Shown: piece by piece, positions 52,396 through 60,881 of the stretch
Layout of the letters: each line of letters starts with the position of its first letter
Numbering within the stretch: the stretch's first letter is position 1
NCBI GenBank assembly: GCA_029263415.1
Contig: JAJCXN010000039.1
Coordinates: 186,001 to 250,000 of the forward strand
Length of the DNA: 64,000 nucleotides
From: Acidobacteriota bacterium
GTDB taxonomy: Bacteria; Acidobacteriota; Thermoanaerobaculia; Multivoradales; Multivoraceae
Reading direction: 5' to 3'
The notes under the pieces: generated by a model
The model's input: the letters and a program-made list of their open reading frames with translations, nothing else
What the model was told of the DNA's origin: nothing
Databases searched by the model: none
Position numbers and translations under genes: made by a program

Positions 52396-54768
52396 ATGAG
52401 TCGCAACTCGAAACTGTTCTCGCCACTATTCTTGAAGCTGGTTCGAGATCTGTGGGGAATTCGCTCGCAGGCGATTGCGATCGCACTCGTGATTGGCTCA
52501 GGCATTGGCCTCTTCTTCGGGTCTCGAGCGACGTTTGATTCGCTCTTCTACACTCGCGACACCTACTACCGGGAGTACCGTTTTGCCGATGTTTTCGCAT
52601 CAGCAAAGCGCGCACCGGATCGGTTGCTAGCTGAGATTCGGGAGATCCCCGGAGTCAGTGTCGCTGAAAGCCGAGTGGTGGTGGATGTGACGCTCGATGT
52701 CCCGGGCATGGATGCACCGGCGAAGGGTCGGCTGATCTCAGTGCCTGAGGAAAGCCGGCCGCAGCTAAACAACGTCGCCGTGCTCCGTGGCCGTTGGGTC
52801 GACTCTAAGCGCCCGGACGAGGCGGTGGTTTCGGAAGCATTTGCCACCGCACATGGCTTCGACTTGGGTGATTCCGTCTACGCTGTGATCAACGGCCGTA
52901 GGCGTTCGTTGGTGATCGTTGGCGTCGGGCAGTCTCCTGAGTATGTGTACCTGATCAGCGGTAATGATCTCTTTCCTGACGTGAAGCGCTTCGGCGTGTT
53001 CTGGGTGGCACGCAGGCCCCTGGCCACTGCTTTCGATATGGAGGGTGGCTTCAACGATCTGGCTCTCGCTCTTGCTCCGGGAGCCTCGGAGCAGGAGGTT
53101 CTGACTCGCCTTGATGAAGTGCTCGAACCGTACGGCGGTTTCGGCGCAATGGGTAGGAGCGAGCAGGTGTCGAACTGGTACCTGCAAAATGAGTTGACTC
53201 AGTTGGCGTCTATGGGGCGCGCTGTTCCAACCCTGTTCTTGTTGGTCGCAGTCTTCCTCTTGAATGTTGTACTGACCCGGGTGATCGCGGTGCAGCGCCA
53301 ACAGATTGCGGCGCTTAAGGCGCTGGGGAGGACCAACTTTGAGATCGGGCTGCACTACGCATCTTGGGCGCTGGTGATTGGACTGACCGGTTGTGTTTTC
53401 GGCGTTCTTTTCGGCGTGGGGATCACGCGTGCCATGCTCGAGATGTATCGGACCTATTTCTCCTTTCCCGAACTGCACTACGATCCGGCTCTTAAGCACT
53501 TGTGGAGCGCTGTGCTGCTAGCCATCGCCGGTTCCCTTGCGGGAGCCTTCAACGCTATCCGCAGTGCTGTGCGGCTGCCGCCAGCGCAGGCCATGCGTCC
53601 CCCGACACCGCCGAGCTTCAAGCGAGCGTGGATCGGCGGGCGGTGGCTCGATCAACCGTCAAAGATCATCTTGCGCAATGTCATTCGCGTTCCCGCTCGA
53701 ACCTCGCTGTCCGTCCTGGGGATCGCGATGGCAGTCGCAGTCATGCTGGTCGGTACCGGCATGATGGATTCGATCGACGAGTTGGCCGATGTGCAGTTCG
53801 ACTTGGTCCAACGGCAAGACGTGATGGTTACCTTCGCCGAACCGGTGTCGAGCGCCGCTCTGTTCGAGTTGCAGCGCATGCCCGGCGTCGAGTCGGTTGA
53901 GGCGATGCGCAGCGTTCCAGTCGTACTGCGAGCGGGACCTCGATCGAAACAGACGGCACTGCTTGGACTACCCCAGAATCCGAGGTTGATGCGGGCGGTT
54001 GATACCTCGCGGGAGGCACAGCCGATGCCGACACATGGTCTGATGCTGTCGAAGGCGCTGGCAAGTCAGCTGGGTGTTAAACCGGGCGATACTTTGGTCG
54101 CCGAGGTCAGGGAAGGGCGCAGGCCGCACTTGACTATGACCGTTGCCAGCACAATCGATGACTACATGGGGACCTCCGCTTATCTCGAGATCGAGGCCTT
54201 GCATCGAGTGATGCAGGAGGCCGGGACCCTGTCCGCTGCTCTGCTGGAGGTGGACACCTTGGCCGGTGAGAAGCTCTACCGGGAACTCAAGGATGCCCCT
54301 CGGGTGGCCGGCGTGGCTCTGCGCCAGGCGTCGATCGACAACTTCAATACCTTCTTGAAGGACAACATGTCGGGGATGATGGGGATCAACCTTCTGTTTG
54401 CCGGAATCATCGCTTTTGGCGTGGTTTACAACACCGCACGCATCTCGCTCTCCGAGCGGGCGCGTGATCTCGCTAGCTTGCGTGTTCTCGGCTTCAGGAA
54501 GGGAGAGATTTCCTACATTCTCCTTGGCGAACAAGCTGTACTCGTTTTGATTGCCTTACCGCTCGGGTTGCTCATTGGGCGCTGGATGATGGCCGCCCTG
54601 GTGGCTTCAATGACCAGTGAACTCTATCGAGTTCCTTTTGTTCTTCACGGGGACACGCACGTCATCGCCACTGTAACGGTGGTTGTGGCTGCGGCGGTTT
54701 CAGCAATTGTGGTGCGGCGCCGCCTGGATGGACTCGACCTCGTTGAGGTTCTCAAGAGTCGCGAATAG
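52396..54768 (+). CDS. FtsX-like ABC permease
   Basis: A 790-residue permease with two FtsX repeats, each with a large periplasmic domain followed by three or four membrane helices. The first helix is [22 protein letters not shown]. The coupling/transmembrane region [28 protein letters not shown] is the FtsX signature, and it recurs near the C-terminus as [27 protein letters not shown]. The length (about 790) and doubled domain match YbbP/LolE-type permeases that work with LolD-like ATPases. The partner ATPase ends 4 bp upstream. It likely moves lipids, lipoproteins or peptides out of the inner membrane; the substrate is not clear. Confidence 0.9.
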   Translation: MSRNSKLFSPLFLKLVRDLWGIRSQAIAIALVIGSGIGLFFGSRATFDSLFYTRDTYYREYRFADVFASAKRAPDRLLAEIREIPGVSVAESRVVVDVTLDVPGMDAPAKGRLISVPEESRPQLNNVAVLRGRWVDSKRPDEAVVSEAFATAHGFDLGDSVYAVINGRRRSLVIVGVGQSPEYVYLISGNDLFPDVKRFGVFWVARRPLATAFDMEGGFNDLALALAPGASEQEVLTRLDEVLEPYGGFGAMGRSEQVSNWYLQNELTQLASMGRAVPTLFLLVAVFLLNVVLTRVIAVQRQQIAALKALGRTNFEIGLHYASWALVIGLTGCVFGVLFGVGITRAMLEMYRTYFSFPELHYDPALKHLWSAVLLAIAGSLAGAFNAIRSAVRLPPAQAMRPPTPPSFKRAWIGGRWLDQPSKIILRNVIRVPARTSLSVLGIAMAVAVMLVGTGMMDSIDELADVQFDLVQRQDVMVTFAEPVSSAALFELQRMPGVESVEAMRSVPVVLRAGPRSKQTALLGLPQNPRLMRAVDTSREAQPMPTHGLMLSKALASQLGVKPGDTLVAEVREGRRPHLTMTVASTIDDYMGTSAYLEIEALHRVMQEAGTLSAALLEVDTLAGEKLYRELKDAPRVAGVALRQASIDNFNTFLKDNMSGMMGINLLFAGIIAFGVVYNTARISLSERARDLASLRVLGFRKGEISYILLGEQAVLVLIALPLGLLIGRWMMAALVASMTSELYRVPFVLHGDTHVIATVTVVVAAAVSAIVVRRRLDGLDLVEVLKSRE

Positions 54769-54796
54769 GTCCCAGACCTGAAAGATTGCATAGACG

Positions 54797-55981
54797 ATGA
54801 AGAAGTACATTGGTTTTGGTGCGTTGGCACTACTCATTGCCCTCGCCGTAGTTGCGTCGCGCCCTCAGCCGACGGAGGTGGAGCTGTCTGAAGTGAACCG
54901 AGCAGCCCTGTCTGTCGTGCTGGAAGAGGAGGGTGAAACGCGCGTCCGCGATCGGTTCGAAGTCTCGGCGCCGGTCAGCGGCCGAGTGCTGCGAATCCTG
55001 CTCGAACCGGGAGATCCGGTGATCGCGGGTGAGACCGTCTTGGCCCGGTTCTCTCCGGCGAGCCCGGTGCTGCTTGATGCAAGATCGAAGGCTGAGGCAG
55101 GCGCTGCAGTGCGGGCGGCAGAGTCGGCGCTGGGCCGAGCGCGGGCTGATAGCAAACGAGCTTCGAGCCAGCTGGAGTTTTCGTCCTCGGAGCGTGAGCG
55201 CTATCAACGGCTCCAAAGGGAAGGCGTTGTGGCTTCCGAGGACTTTGATCGTGCCGCCCTTGCATTTGACACCAATACCGAGGCTCTAAGAGGTGCCGAG
55301 TTCGCGGTCGCCGCGGCCCACGGCGAGTTGCAAGTTGCACAGGCTCGCTTACTGCAGGGCTCTGTGAATAGCTCGGGAAGTGTTGCCATTGACCTCTATT
55401 CGCCAGTGGACGGTGTGGTGTTACGGCGATTGCGGGAGAGCGAAGCGGTGGTTGGACCGGGCGAGCTACTGATCGAGGTCGGCGACCCCTCGAGTCTCGA
55501 GATCGTCGCCGACTTCTTGTCGAGCGACGCGGTCCAGATGCGAGCAGGGCAGACAACCATCATCGATGGCTGGGGCGGCGATTCCTTGACCGCTACCGTA
55601 CGTCGCATCGAACCCTCAGGTTTTACCAAGATTTCCGCGTTGGGCGTGGAAGAACAGCGGGTCAACGTGATCGTCGATCTTGATCCTGGCCAGGCCGGCG
55701 CGGGCCAGCTCGGTGACAATTTCAGAGTGGAAGTGAGTGTTGAGGTTTGGCAGTCAGACGACGAACTCACAATTGACAACGGCGCCCTGTTCCGTCGGGG
55801 AGCAAGCTGGGCCGTGTTCTTTGTCGAGGATGGCAGGGCGGTAGAACGCGAAGTGCAAATCGAGCGGCGCGGTAGTCGTCGTTCCCAAGTGATCGACGGA
55901 CTCGCTGCGGGCGACACGGTGATTGTCTATCCCCCGTCCGGCCTGGAGAATGGCGCGGCGGTGCGCGCCGCTGATGCTTAG
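54797..55981 (+). CDS. HlyD/MacA-like periplasmic adaptor
   Basis: A 394-residue membrane-fusion protein. The N-terminal anchor (FGALALLIALAVVASRP) is followed by the biotinyl-lipoyl fold VSAPVSGRVLRILLEPGDPV, then a helical hairpin rich in Ala, Arg and Glu (about residues 95-190), and the second half of the lipoyl domain IDLYSPVDGVVLRRL. A beta-barrel domain and a C-terminal RSQVIDGLAAGDTVIVYPPSG close the protein. It links the FtsX permease to an outer-membrane channel, but no TolC-like gene is adjacent. It begins 28 bp after the permease stop codon. Confidence 0.92.
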   Translation: MKKYIGFGALALLIALAVVASRPQPTEVELSEVNRAALSVVLEEEGETRVRDRFEVSAPVSGRVLRILLEPGDPVIAGETVLARFSPASPVLLDARSKAEAGAAVRAAESALGRARADSKRASSQLEFSSSERERYQRLQREGVVASEDFDRAALAFDTNTEALRGAEFAVAAAHGELQVAQARLLQGSVNSSGSVAIDLYSPVDGVVLRRLRESEAVVGPGELLIEVGDPSSLEIVADFLSSDAVQMRAGQTTIIDGWGGDSLTATVRRIEPSGFTKISALGVEEQRVNVIVDLDPGQAGAGQLGDNFRVEVSVEVWQSDDELTIDNGALFRRGASWAVFFVEDGRAVEREVQIERRGSRRSQVIDGLAAGDTVIVYPPSGLENGAAVRAADA

Positions 55982-56744
55982 GTCTGGTGCCCCGCGTGGC
56001 GACCTTCGATGCGAGGCGGCCTAAACTCCTTGGCACTAGAACTCACTCGAGCCCTGCTGCTTTTGAACAGGTACCGAGCAAGCAGAGGCCGGCAAGGAGG
56101 TCGAGCAACAGCTTCAACTGCAGCCGCTTCGACCGTTGCCGCGGGATCTAAGCTTGGGTTCGAGGGCGGACCGCAGCCGTGCGAAAACACGTTTGGTTGG
56201 TGAGCGGGCTCTGTGGGGCTCTCTGTTCCCCTAGCGCCGTGCTTCTTGGTGGGTCTACGGAACAGAGATCGACCACGCCGGAGTGACGCTCTCGAAGTTG
56301 CCAGCTCAATTGAATGATATGGCCGCGCTGCGGGAACTTTTCAACGAAGCCGATCGCGGGTCCAAGGTCTCGCTTCAGCGCCTGCACCGGATCGGCAGGT
56401 GGCTGAAGTTCTCGAGATTCGGGAGCGCGAGCTTTGGTCGAAAGCGGGCTTGTGGTTGAGGCCACGCGCTGTTCCGACTCCGTTCTGGCTGGGCTGGTGG
56501 TGCCCGATGCAGTGCTCGCGGGCTTAGCGTCAACAAAGTGTGGCGCTCAAGGCGTGGGACGGAGCAGCTCGAAATCGGCCAACAGTCCGCGTCGTGGCAA
56601 CCATTGCTTAGACCTAGGACAGCAGTGGTGTCCCCAACTGGGATTGGGAGAATCGTGCACGGTGTGCTCCGCAAACACGTAGACTTGGCTCCCCTCACGC
56701 GGCCTTCGATATACGGAGGTCTACGTTCTTGGAAGTGGAACCTC
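55982..56744. other. 763-bp region without a recognisable gene
   Basis: The gap between the adaptor gene and the YhbY gene has only short, overlapping open frames on both strands with unnatural composition (Arg/Pro/Ser-rich). I find no tRNA-like T-arm with matching stem, no terminator and no promoter that I would defend. It could be a decayed gene, or contain a small RNA that only expression data would reveal. Confidence 0.5.
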
Positions 56745-57068
56745 ATGCCAAGCCTGCAACTCACTAGCTCCCAACAAAAATACCTTCGCGGCCTTGGTCA
56801 CTCACTCAAAGTGGTTGTGACGGTCGGACGCAAAGGAGTTGGCGACAGCGCAATCAAGGAGATCGACTCGGCCTTGTCGTTTCACGAGCTGATCAAGATC
56901 CGACTCGGTGACGGTGGAGACCTGAGCAAGGCAGAGCGGCGCGAGTTGTGTGCAGCAATTGCCGGGCAGGTTGAGTGTGGTCTAGCCGGGCTGGTCGGTC
57001 ATGTGGCGGTCCTCTATCGGCCCCATCCCGATCCTGAGAAGCGACGTGTGAGGCTACCTGCTGCTTAG
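56745..57068 (+). CDS. yhbY: YhbY family RNA-binding protein (CRM domain)
   Basis: A protein of about 107 residues containing a single CRM domain, as in YhbY, which associates with the large ribosomal subunit precursor. The pattern LTSSQQKYLRGLGHSLKVVVTVGRKGV (the GxxG loop is GRKGV-G), FHELIKIRLGDGG and GHVAVLYRPHPD is canonical. The ATG at 56745 follows GGAA about 9 nt upstream; the open frame extends 69 codons further into the empty region and is not used. A 13-bp tandem repeat lies downstream of the stop. Confidence 0.92.
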   Translation: MPSLQLTSSQQKYLRGLGHSLKVVVTVGRKGVGDSAIKEIDSALSFHELIKIRLGDGGDLSKAERRELCAAIAGQVECGLAGLVGHVAVLYRPHPDPEKRRVRLPAA

Positions 57069-57112
57069 AGCGCCTGAGACTGAGCAACCCGGCCCGAGGT
57101 TTGGAGTTGGCG

Positions 57113-57162
57113 GTCCCGAGTGCCAGTCCCGAGTGCCAGTCCCGACTGCCAGTCCCGACTGG
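57113..57162. repeat. 13-bp tandem repeat downstream of yhbY
   Basis: Four consecutive copies of a 13-base unit, GTCCCGAGTGCCA: two perfect, one with a single change (GTCCCGACTGCCA) and a partial fourth (GTCCCGACTGG). They lie 44 bp after the yhbY stop and 23 bp before the stop of the convergent glycosyltransferase gene. Confidence 0.9.
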
Positions 57163-57184
57163 CGCCCTCGGCCGTCTAAGGCCC

Positions 57185-58330
57185 TTAGGGCGCTCGGTAA
57201 AGTTCCCAGTGAGTCCGTGCGACTTTCTCCCAAGACGTGGTCCGAGCACGCACCTTTGCTTCGTCGACTCTGGTGGCTCGCAGATCCTTGTCGCGATGGA
57301 GCTTGAGGATCGCGCTGGCCCAGGACGACGGTTCGTCTTCGCCAGGAACCACTAGGCTGGAGCCCAGCAATTCGAGTGCGCCGCAGCGTGTGCCGACAAT
57401 TGCAGGTACACCGATCGAAGCCGCCTCCAGAATCGCGGTTCCGTACGTGTAGTCGAGGCCGGGGTGGAGCAAGAACTTGGACCCCGTGTAAAGAGCGGGA
57501 AGCTCTTCGGTACTGATCTCTTCCATCACTAAGAGGCGCCCGTCCATACCCTCGAAGGTTGCGAGCACTTCGGCAACCGGTTCGACCTGCTCTTCGGGCG
57601 CAACAAAGACCAACGCTGGCAATGAGTCATCAGCGGCGATGGCTTCACGGTAGGCCTGAGCAAGGAGCGGTGCGGATCGTTGTGCTTCTGAGGCCGCGCC
57701 AGCAGCGAGTAGGTAGGGCTCTTCCAGGAATGGAAAGCGTTGGCAGAGCACTTCGATCGTGGCTCTCTTGGGGGGCTCCAGGTAGCGTTCGTGAACCGCA
57801 GGCGGGATGATGTGAAACTTGTCGGCGATCCTTTCTGGCGCGAGCTTGGGGTTCGCCGCGAGCAGCCTGCGTTGCAGTTCCTCAGCGAGCCGGCGGCTTG
57901 GGGTGATGACGGCTCCTGCTTGGATCAGCGAACGTTTGAGTCCAGCGGACAGTTGATCTTCGTCATCGGTCGAAACACCGTGCAAAGTAACCACTCTCCT
58001 CCGTGCGTTCGATGGCATCAGAGGCGGGTTGAGAGAGTGGCAGACGTCTAGGTGACCAGACAAACTCTCGGTCTTGACCAGCCGTTCCACTGCAGGAAAC
58101 CGAAGGCTGCGCCAGAGCTTGCCGCTGCCGAACGGGGCGCTTACTCCATGCAGCTTCTCAGCGCGAAGGAGGAATGGGAGTGGCTCTGCATCGTCGTCGT
58201 CGGCGCTGAACACGTATAGCTCATCCGACTCCTCGGTTTGCTGCAGCAATGCCGGTAGCAGTTCAAGGAAGTACGTTGCGGCCCCACTGGGCTCAGAGAG
58301 AATGGAATTGGTGTCGAATCCGACGTGCAT
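57185..58330 (-). CDS. Glycosyltransferase, GT4 (GT-B) type
   Basis: A 381-residue retaining GT-B glycosyltransferase. It opens with HVGFDTNSILSEPSGAATYFLELLPAL, in which the Gly/Thr-rich loop after strand 1 is typical of GT4, then VVTLHGVST and GAVITPSRRLAEEL, and the donor-binding region HIIPPAVHERYL. The E-x7-E-like nucleotide-sugar motif is in YGTAILEAASIGVPAIVGTRCGALELLG. Family members add sugars to lipid-linked or cell-surface acceptors. It lies 57 bp after the UGSC selenoprotein gene on the same strand and could share its transcript, but a functional link is not evident. Confidence 0.87.
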   Translation of the reverse strand: MHVGFDTNSILSEPSGAATYFLELLPALLQQTEESDELYVFSADDDDAEPLPFLLRAEKLHGVSAPFGSGKLWRSLRFPAVERLVKTESLSGHLDVCHSLNPPLMPSNARRRVVTLHGVSTDDEDQLSAGLKRSLIQAGAVITPSRRLAEELQRRLLAANPKLAPERIADKFHIIPPAVHERYLEPPKRATIEVLCQRFPFLEEPYLLAAGAASEAQRSAPLLAQAYREAIAADDSLPALVFVAPEEQVEPVAEVLATFEGMDGRLLVMEEISTEELPALYTGSKFLLHPGLDYTYGTAILEAASIGVPAIVGTRCGALELLGSSLVVPGEDEPSSWASAILKLHRDKDLRATRVDEAKVRARTTSWEKVARTHWELYRAP

Positions 58331-58387
58331 GGCGAACAGGTGCTCTAGCGGTTGGGGAAAAAGTAGATGAACAAAAGGTAAGAGAGC

Positions 58388-58897
58388 TCACTGAGTCAGA
58401 GCGGAGACGATCTCGTCGAGGGCGCTGTCTGCCAGGGCACTGATTTCCTCATCGGTTCGGTCCTGGATCGGGTGCGGGATGAGGACCGCGCTGGGAGTTG
58501 TTCCTAAGGACTTGGCCTGCGCGGCCGCAGCGTCTTTGAAGACTTCTGAGGCTACGAACGCCGTGGCGAGTCCCATTTCTTCCAAGGCAGCCGTGTCGTG
58601 CACACTGCACGACGTGCAAGATCCTCAGTCAGCGAGCGCTTCGATGACCGCGTCACAAGTCTCTGAGATCTTCGCTCGGAGGTCCTGCGGTGCGTTTTTG
58701 GTGAACGTGGGCTTGCGGTAACGCTCAATGCGGGCGCCCCTTTTCGCGAGATGCTCAGAAACCCGGTCCAAGAAGACGTCACCACGTGGCTTCGAGATAT
58801 CGAGAAGTCCGATGACTGCACCGTCGAGACTCTCGAGTCGCGGCGAGCGTGGACGGTGAGTGGGCTTGAGCTCGCTTGAGGGGTCGAGTAACTGCAT
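58388..58897 (-). CDS. UGSC family selenoprotein with in-frame TGA as Sec91
   Basis: Two open frames that appear separate are in the same reading frame and join through TGA at 58627-58625 to give one 169-residue protein. The joined sequence contains ALAD-U-G-S-C-T-S-C-SVHDTAALE, which is the motif of UGSC (seleno)proteins, in which Sec or Cys occupies the first position; here Sec91 is followed by C94 and C97. The ATG at 58897 has AAAGGAC 7 nt upstream. Cys replaces Sec in some homologues, and the family was noted in marine metagenomes; its function is not established. The genuine stop is also TGA, at 58390-58388. A hairpin with SECIS geometry follows the TGA. Upstream is a thioredoxin-fold protein that may be its partner. 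Confidence 0.9.
58595..58613 (-). promoter_or_regulatory. SECIS-like hairpin just after the Sec TGA
   Basis: On the mRNA, GUCGUGCA and UGCACGAC pair perfectly over 8 bp around a GUG loop. The stem begins 12 nt and the loop 20 nt after the TGA, and the loop starts with GU, as bacterial SECIS elements require for SelB binding. The element lies within the coding sequence and constrains codons CTS-C-SVHD. Confidence 0.7.
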
Positions 58898-58985
58898 GAT
58901 CGTCGTCCTTTGGTGATTACGCATCGATACCGCGAAGGGTGCGGTTGCCGAGGATACTCCCATTGCGGGGTCGCTGGAACCTTAG

Positions 58986-60479
58986 CTATTGCACGATCCG
59001 TTTGGTAACCGGTGTGCTGCCAATGTCACCGTTGACCCAACCCCCGATGATTGCTGAGAATAGCCCCGCTTGACCCCCGGCATGGACAATGAGCAGACCG
59101 TCAGGTTTGAACTTGGGCAGCGCATCAGCTTCGGCTAGGGCCGCTGGCACGCCTTCCGCACAGCCGCCCGCTCCGCGCAGGAGTTCTTTGGGGGGCGATG
59201 TCAGCAGGCTGTGGAGTCGGGAGGTCAGGTCGGAGCGGCTCCAACCCGCCTCCTTAAAAACGCGCGCGTGCTCAGGTGAGACCACCAGAACGGCATCGAA
59301 TCCCAGGATCAGCTTGGGGTGGGCGACCGTCTTTAGAGTCATGGCAAACGATGTCGACAAGGATTCAGGCTCCCGCGAAAGCTGGTCAATCAGTCCTCGT
59401 GGGCCCTCTCCTGCGAACAGGGTCACCGCCGAATCACCTACGGCAATCCCGCGCGACTGCGCCAAGGATGGCCAGGGTGACTGCTCCTCGTTCTCAGCGA
59501 AACAGAACGAGAGTTTGCCCGGATTGCCCAGAGTCGCTCGATCGATCTCGCCTGGACGCGCACCGCCGACATTACGCAGGGTCAAGTTCAGCGCTCGGCC
59601 GATGGTCATGTTGGCTCGGTTACCTTGTCCGAGCGCGTTGATGCCCGAGTTCATTCCTAGCTTCTCAGCGATTGGACCGTTGACCATCACCACCGGTCCC
59701 GAAAAGTATGTGGTGGCTGCGAGACCGTGCCAATTGAAAACTGGATCGCAGGCAGCCTCCACCGCGGTCAGCACCACCGGCAGGTACTCGGGCAAACAGC
59801 CCGCCATGACCGCATTAATCGCGACCTTCTCGACTGTGCAGTCGACGTGGTCAGGCGCAATCTTGGCGACGAGCTCCGTCGGCGCTCGATCAGTCCCTCG
59901 AAGCATGCGATAGACCCGTTCTGGCGTCGGCGGCACAACCGGAAGGCCGTCGGTCCAGCCTCGTGCGAACGCCGCCTCGAACTCGTCTTCCTGGTCACCC
60001 AGTTCAATGCGCCGAGAGGCGAACTCTTTGGTTTGGAGTTCGAGTCGTTCGAGATGGGCGGGTTCAAGATTGAGCGAGCCGCAGCCGGGTCGCGATTCGG
60101 GCAAGGATGCACCCAGGTCATCGAGGTTGGTCAACTGTCGCCACTCAGCTCGGTTCCATCCGATCGCACATTCCGTGGCCACTCCGTCGTGAATTACGTA
60201 GAGCGTCGGTACGATCTCAGTTTTCAGCCTGTGCGATCGTTCGAGCGAAGAGTCGAAGCTTTGGCCGCAGCGTCCGTCGACGTCGCTGAGTTGGGGGAAC
60301 GCGGGGTCGTCCTGGCTGAGGACGGTGAGCTTGAGACCGCCGTCAATCATCTCCTGCAACGCAGGCACGACCAACTGACAGGTTGGGCAGTCATGCTTGA
60401 CCACCAACAGCAAACCGTCGGGTTCACGCCTTGGGGGTGTGCCGTCTGCCGCTGACGATTGCTGGTGAGTGTTTTGCAT
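58986..60479 (-). CDS. Thioredoxin-fold (CPTC) protein with large uncharacterised C-terminal domain
   Basis: A protein of about 497 residues upstream of the selenoprotein gene, on the same strand and 88 bp away. Residues 20-105 have a thioredoxin-like fold: LLLVVKHDCPTCQLVVPAL with the redox motif C31-P-T-C34, and the cis-proline loop EIVPTLYVIHDG. From about residue 175 a second domain starts with GWTDGLPVVPPTPERV and includes INAVMAGCLPEYLPVVLTAV, FSGPVVMVNGPIAEKLGMNSG and GNRANMTIGRALNLTLRNVGG; I cannot assign it to a known family. ATG 60479 was chosen because the longer frame (to 60665) shows no homologous pattern; its ribosome-binding site is weak. The adjacency implies a disulfide-exchange partner for the UGSC protein. 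Confidence 0.75.
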   Translation of the reverse strand: MQNTHQQSSAADGTPPRREPDGLLLVVKHDCPTCQLVVPALQEMIDGGLKLTVLSQDDPAFPQLSDVDGRCGQSFDSSLERSHRLKTEIVPTLYVIHDGVATECAIGWNRAEWRQLTNLDDLGASLPESRPGCGSLNLEPAHLERLELQTKEFASRRIELGDQEDEFEAAFARGWTDGLPVVPPTPERVYRMLRGTDRAPTELVAKIAPDHVDCTVEKVAINAVMAGCLPEYLPVVLTAVEAACDPVFNWHGLAATTYFSGPVVMVNGPIAEKLGMNSGINALGQGNRANMTIGRALNLTLRNVGGARPGEIDRATLGNPGKLSFCFAENEEQSPWPSLAQSRGIAVGDSAVTLFAGEGPRGLIDQLSREPESLSTSFAMTLKTVAHPKLILGFDAVLVVSPEHARVFKEAGWSRSDLTSRLHSLLTSPPKELLRGAGGCAEGVPAALAEADALPKFKPDGLLIVHAGGQAGLFSAIIGGWVNGDIGSTPVTKRIVQ

Positions 60480-60881
60480 TCGATGGTGCCACAGGGATTC
60501 GTTGGAGGGGGCATTCGTCCACGCTTCGGCGACGGAAGCAGAACGCTCAGTGCGAGCCGACGAGCATAGATGACCTGGTGGCTGATGAATAGGCGAATGC
60601 AGCCTTGCTTGAAGAAGTGGGCAAATCGGCACGACTATTGGTGGATCTGATGGCGTACATGGCATAGATTTCTATGTTCGAGTACGTGGAGAGTGGCCGA
60701 GCCGTTCCGGTTCTGGCAGAATTCTTGCTTATCCCAATGAGTGTCCACGTCTCGTGTTGCGCGCTGCAGTCCTGTGCGACATCAATCGCTTCAACTTAAG
60801 GCGCATTCCGCGATTCTGGCCGCTGCCGAATTGCGACGCCACAGCCCACAGCGGCTTACATCACTGAAGGAGTTCAGCCCC
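60480..60881. other. 402-bp divergent intergenic region
   Basis: This gap separates the divergent thioredoxin-fold and substrate-binding protein genes. It must hold both promoters, but I saw no clear -35/-10 pair, palindrome or riboswitch. A strong AAGGAG ribosome-binding site precedes the ATG at 60882. Open frames extending into it from both sides lack coding character. Confidence 0.5.

Noticed and set aside
56155-56185. A tRNA T-arm-like GGGTTCGAGGG
   Set aside because: The bases on both sides do not pair as a T-stem, and no acceptor stem or anticodon arm is present.
57113-57162. A CRISPR-like array
   Set aside because: The 13-bp units abut each other without spacers and there are no cas genes.
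58388-58963. Reading the selenoprotein locus as two genes or as a pseudogene with a premature stop
   Set aside because: The frames before and after the TGA are identical, the joined sequence carries the UGSC motif, and a SECIS-like hairpin follows, so readthrough as Sec is the better explanation.
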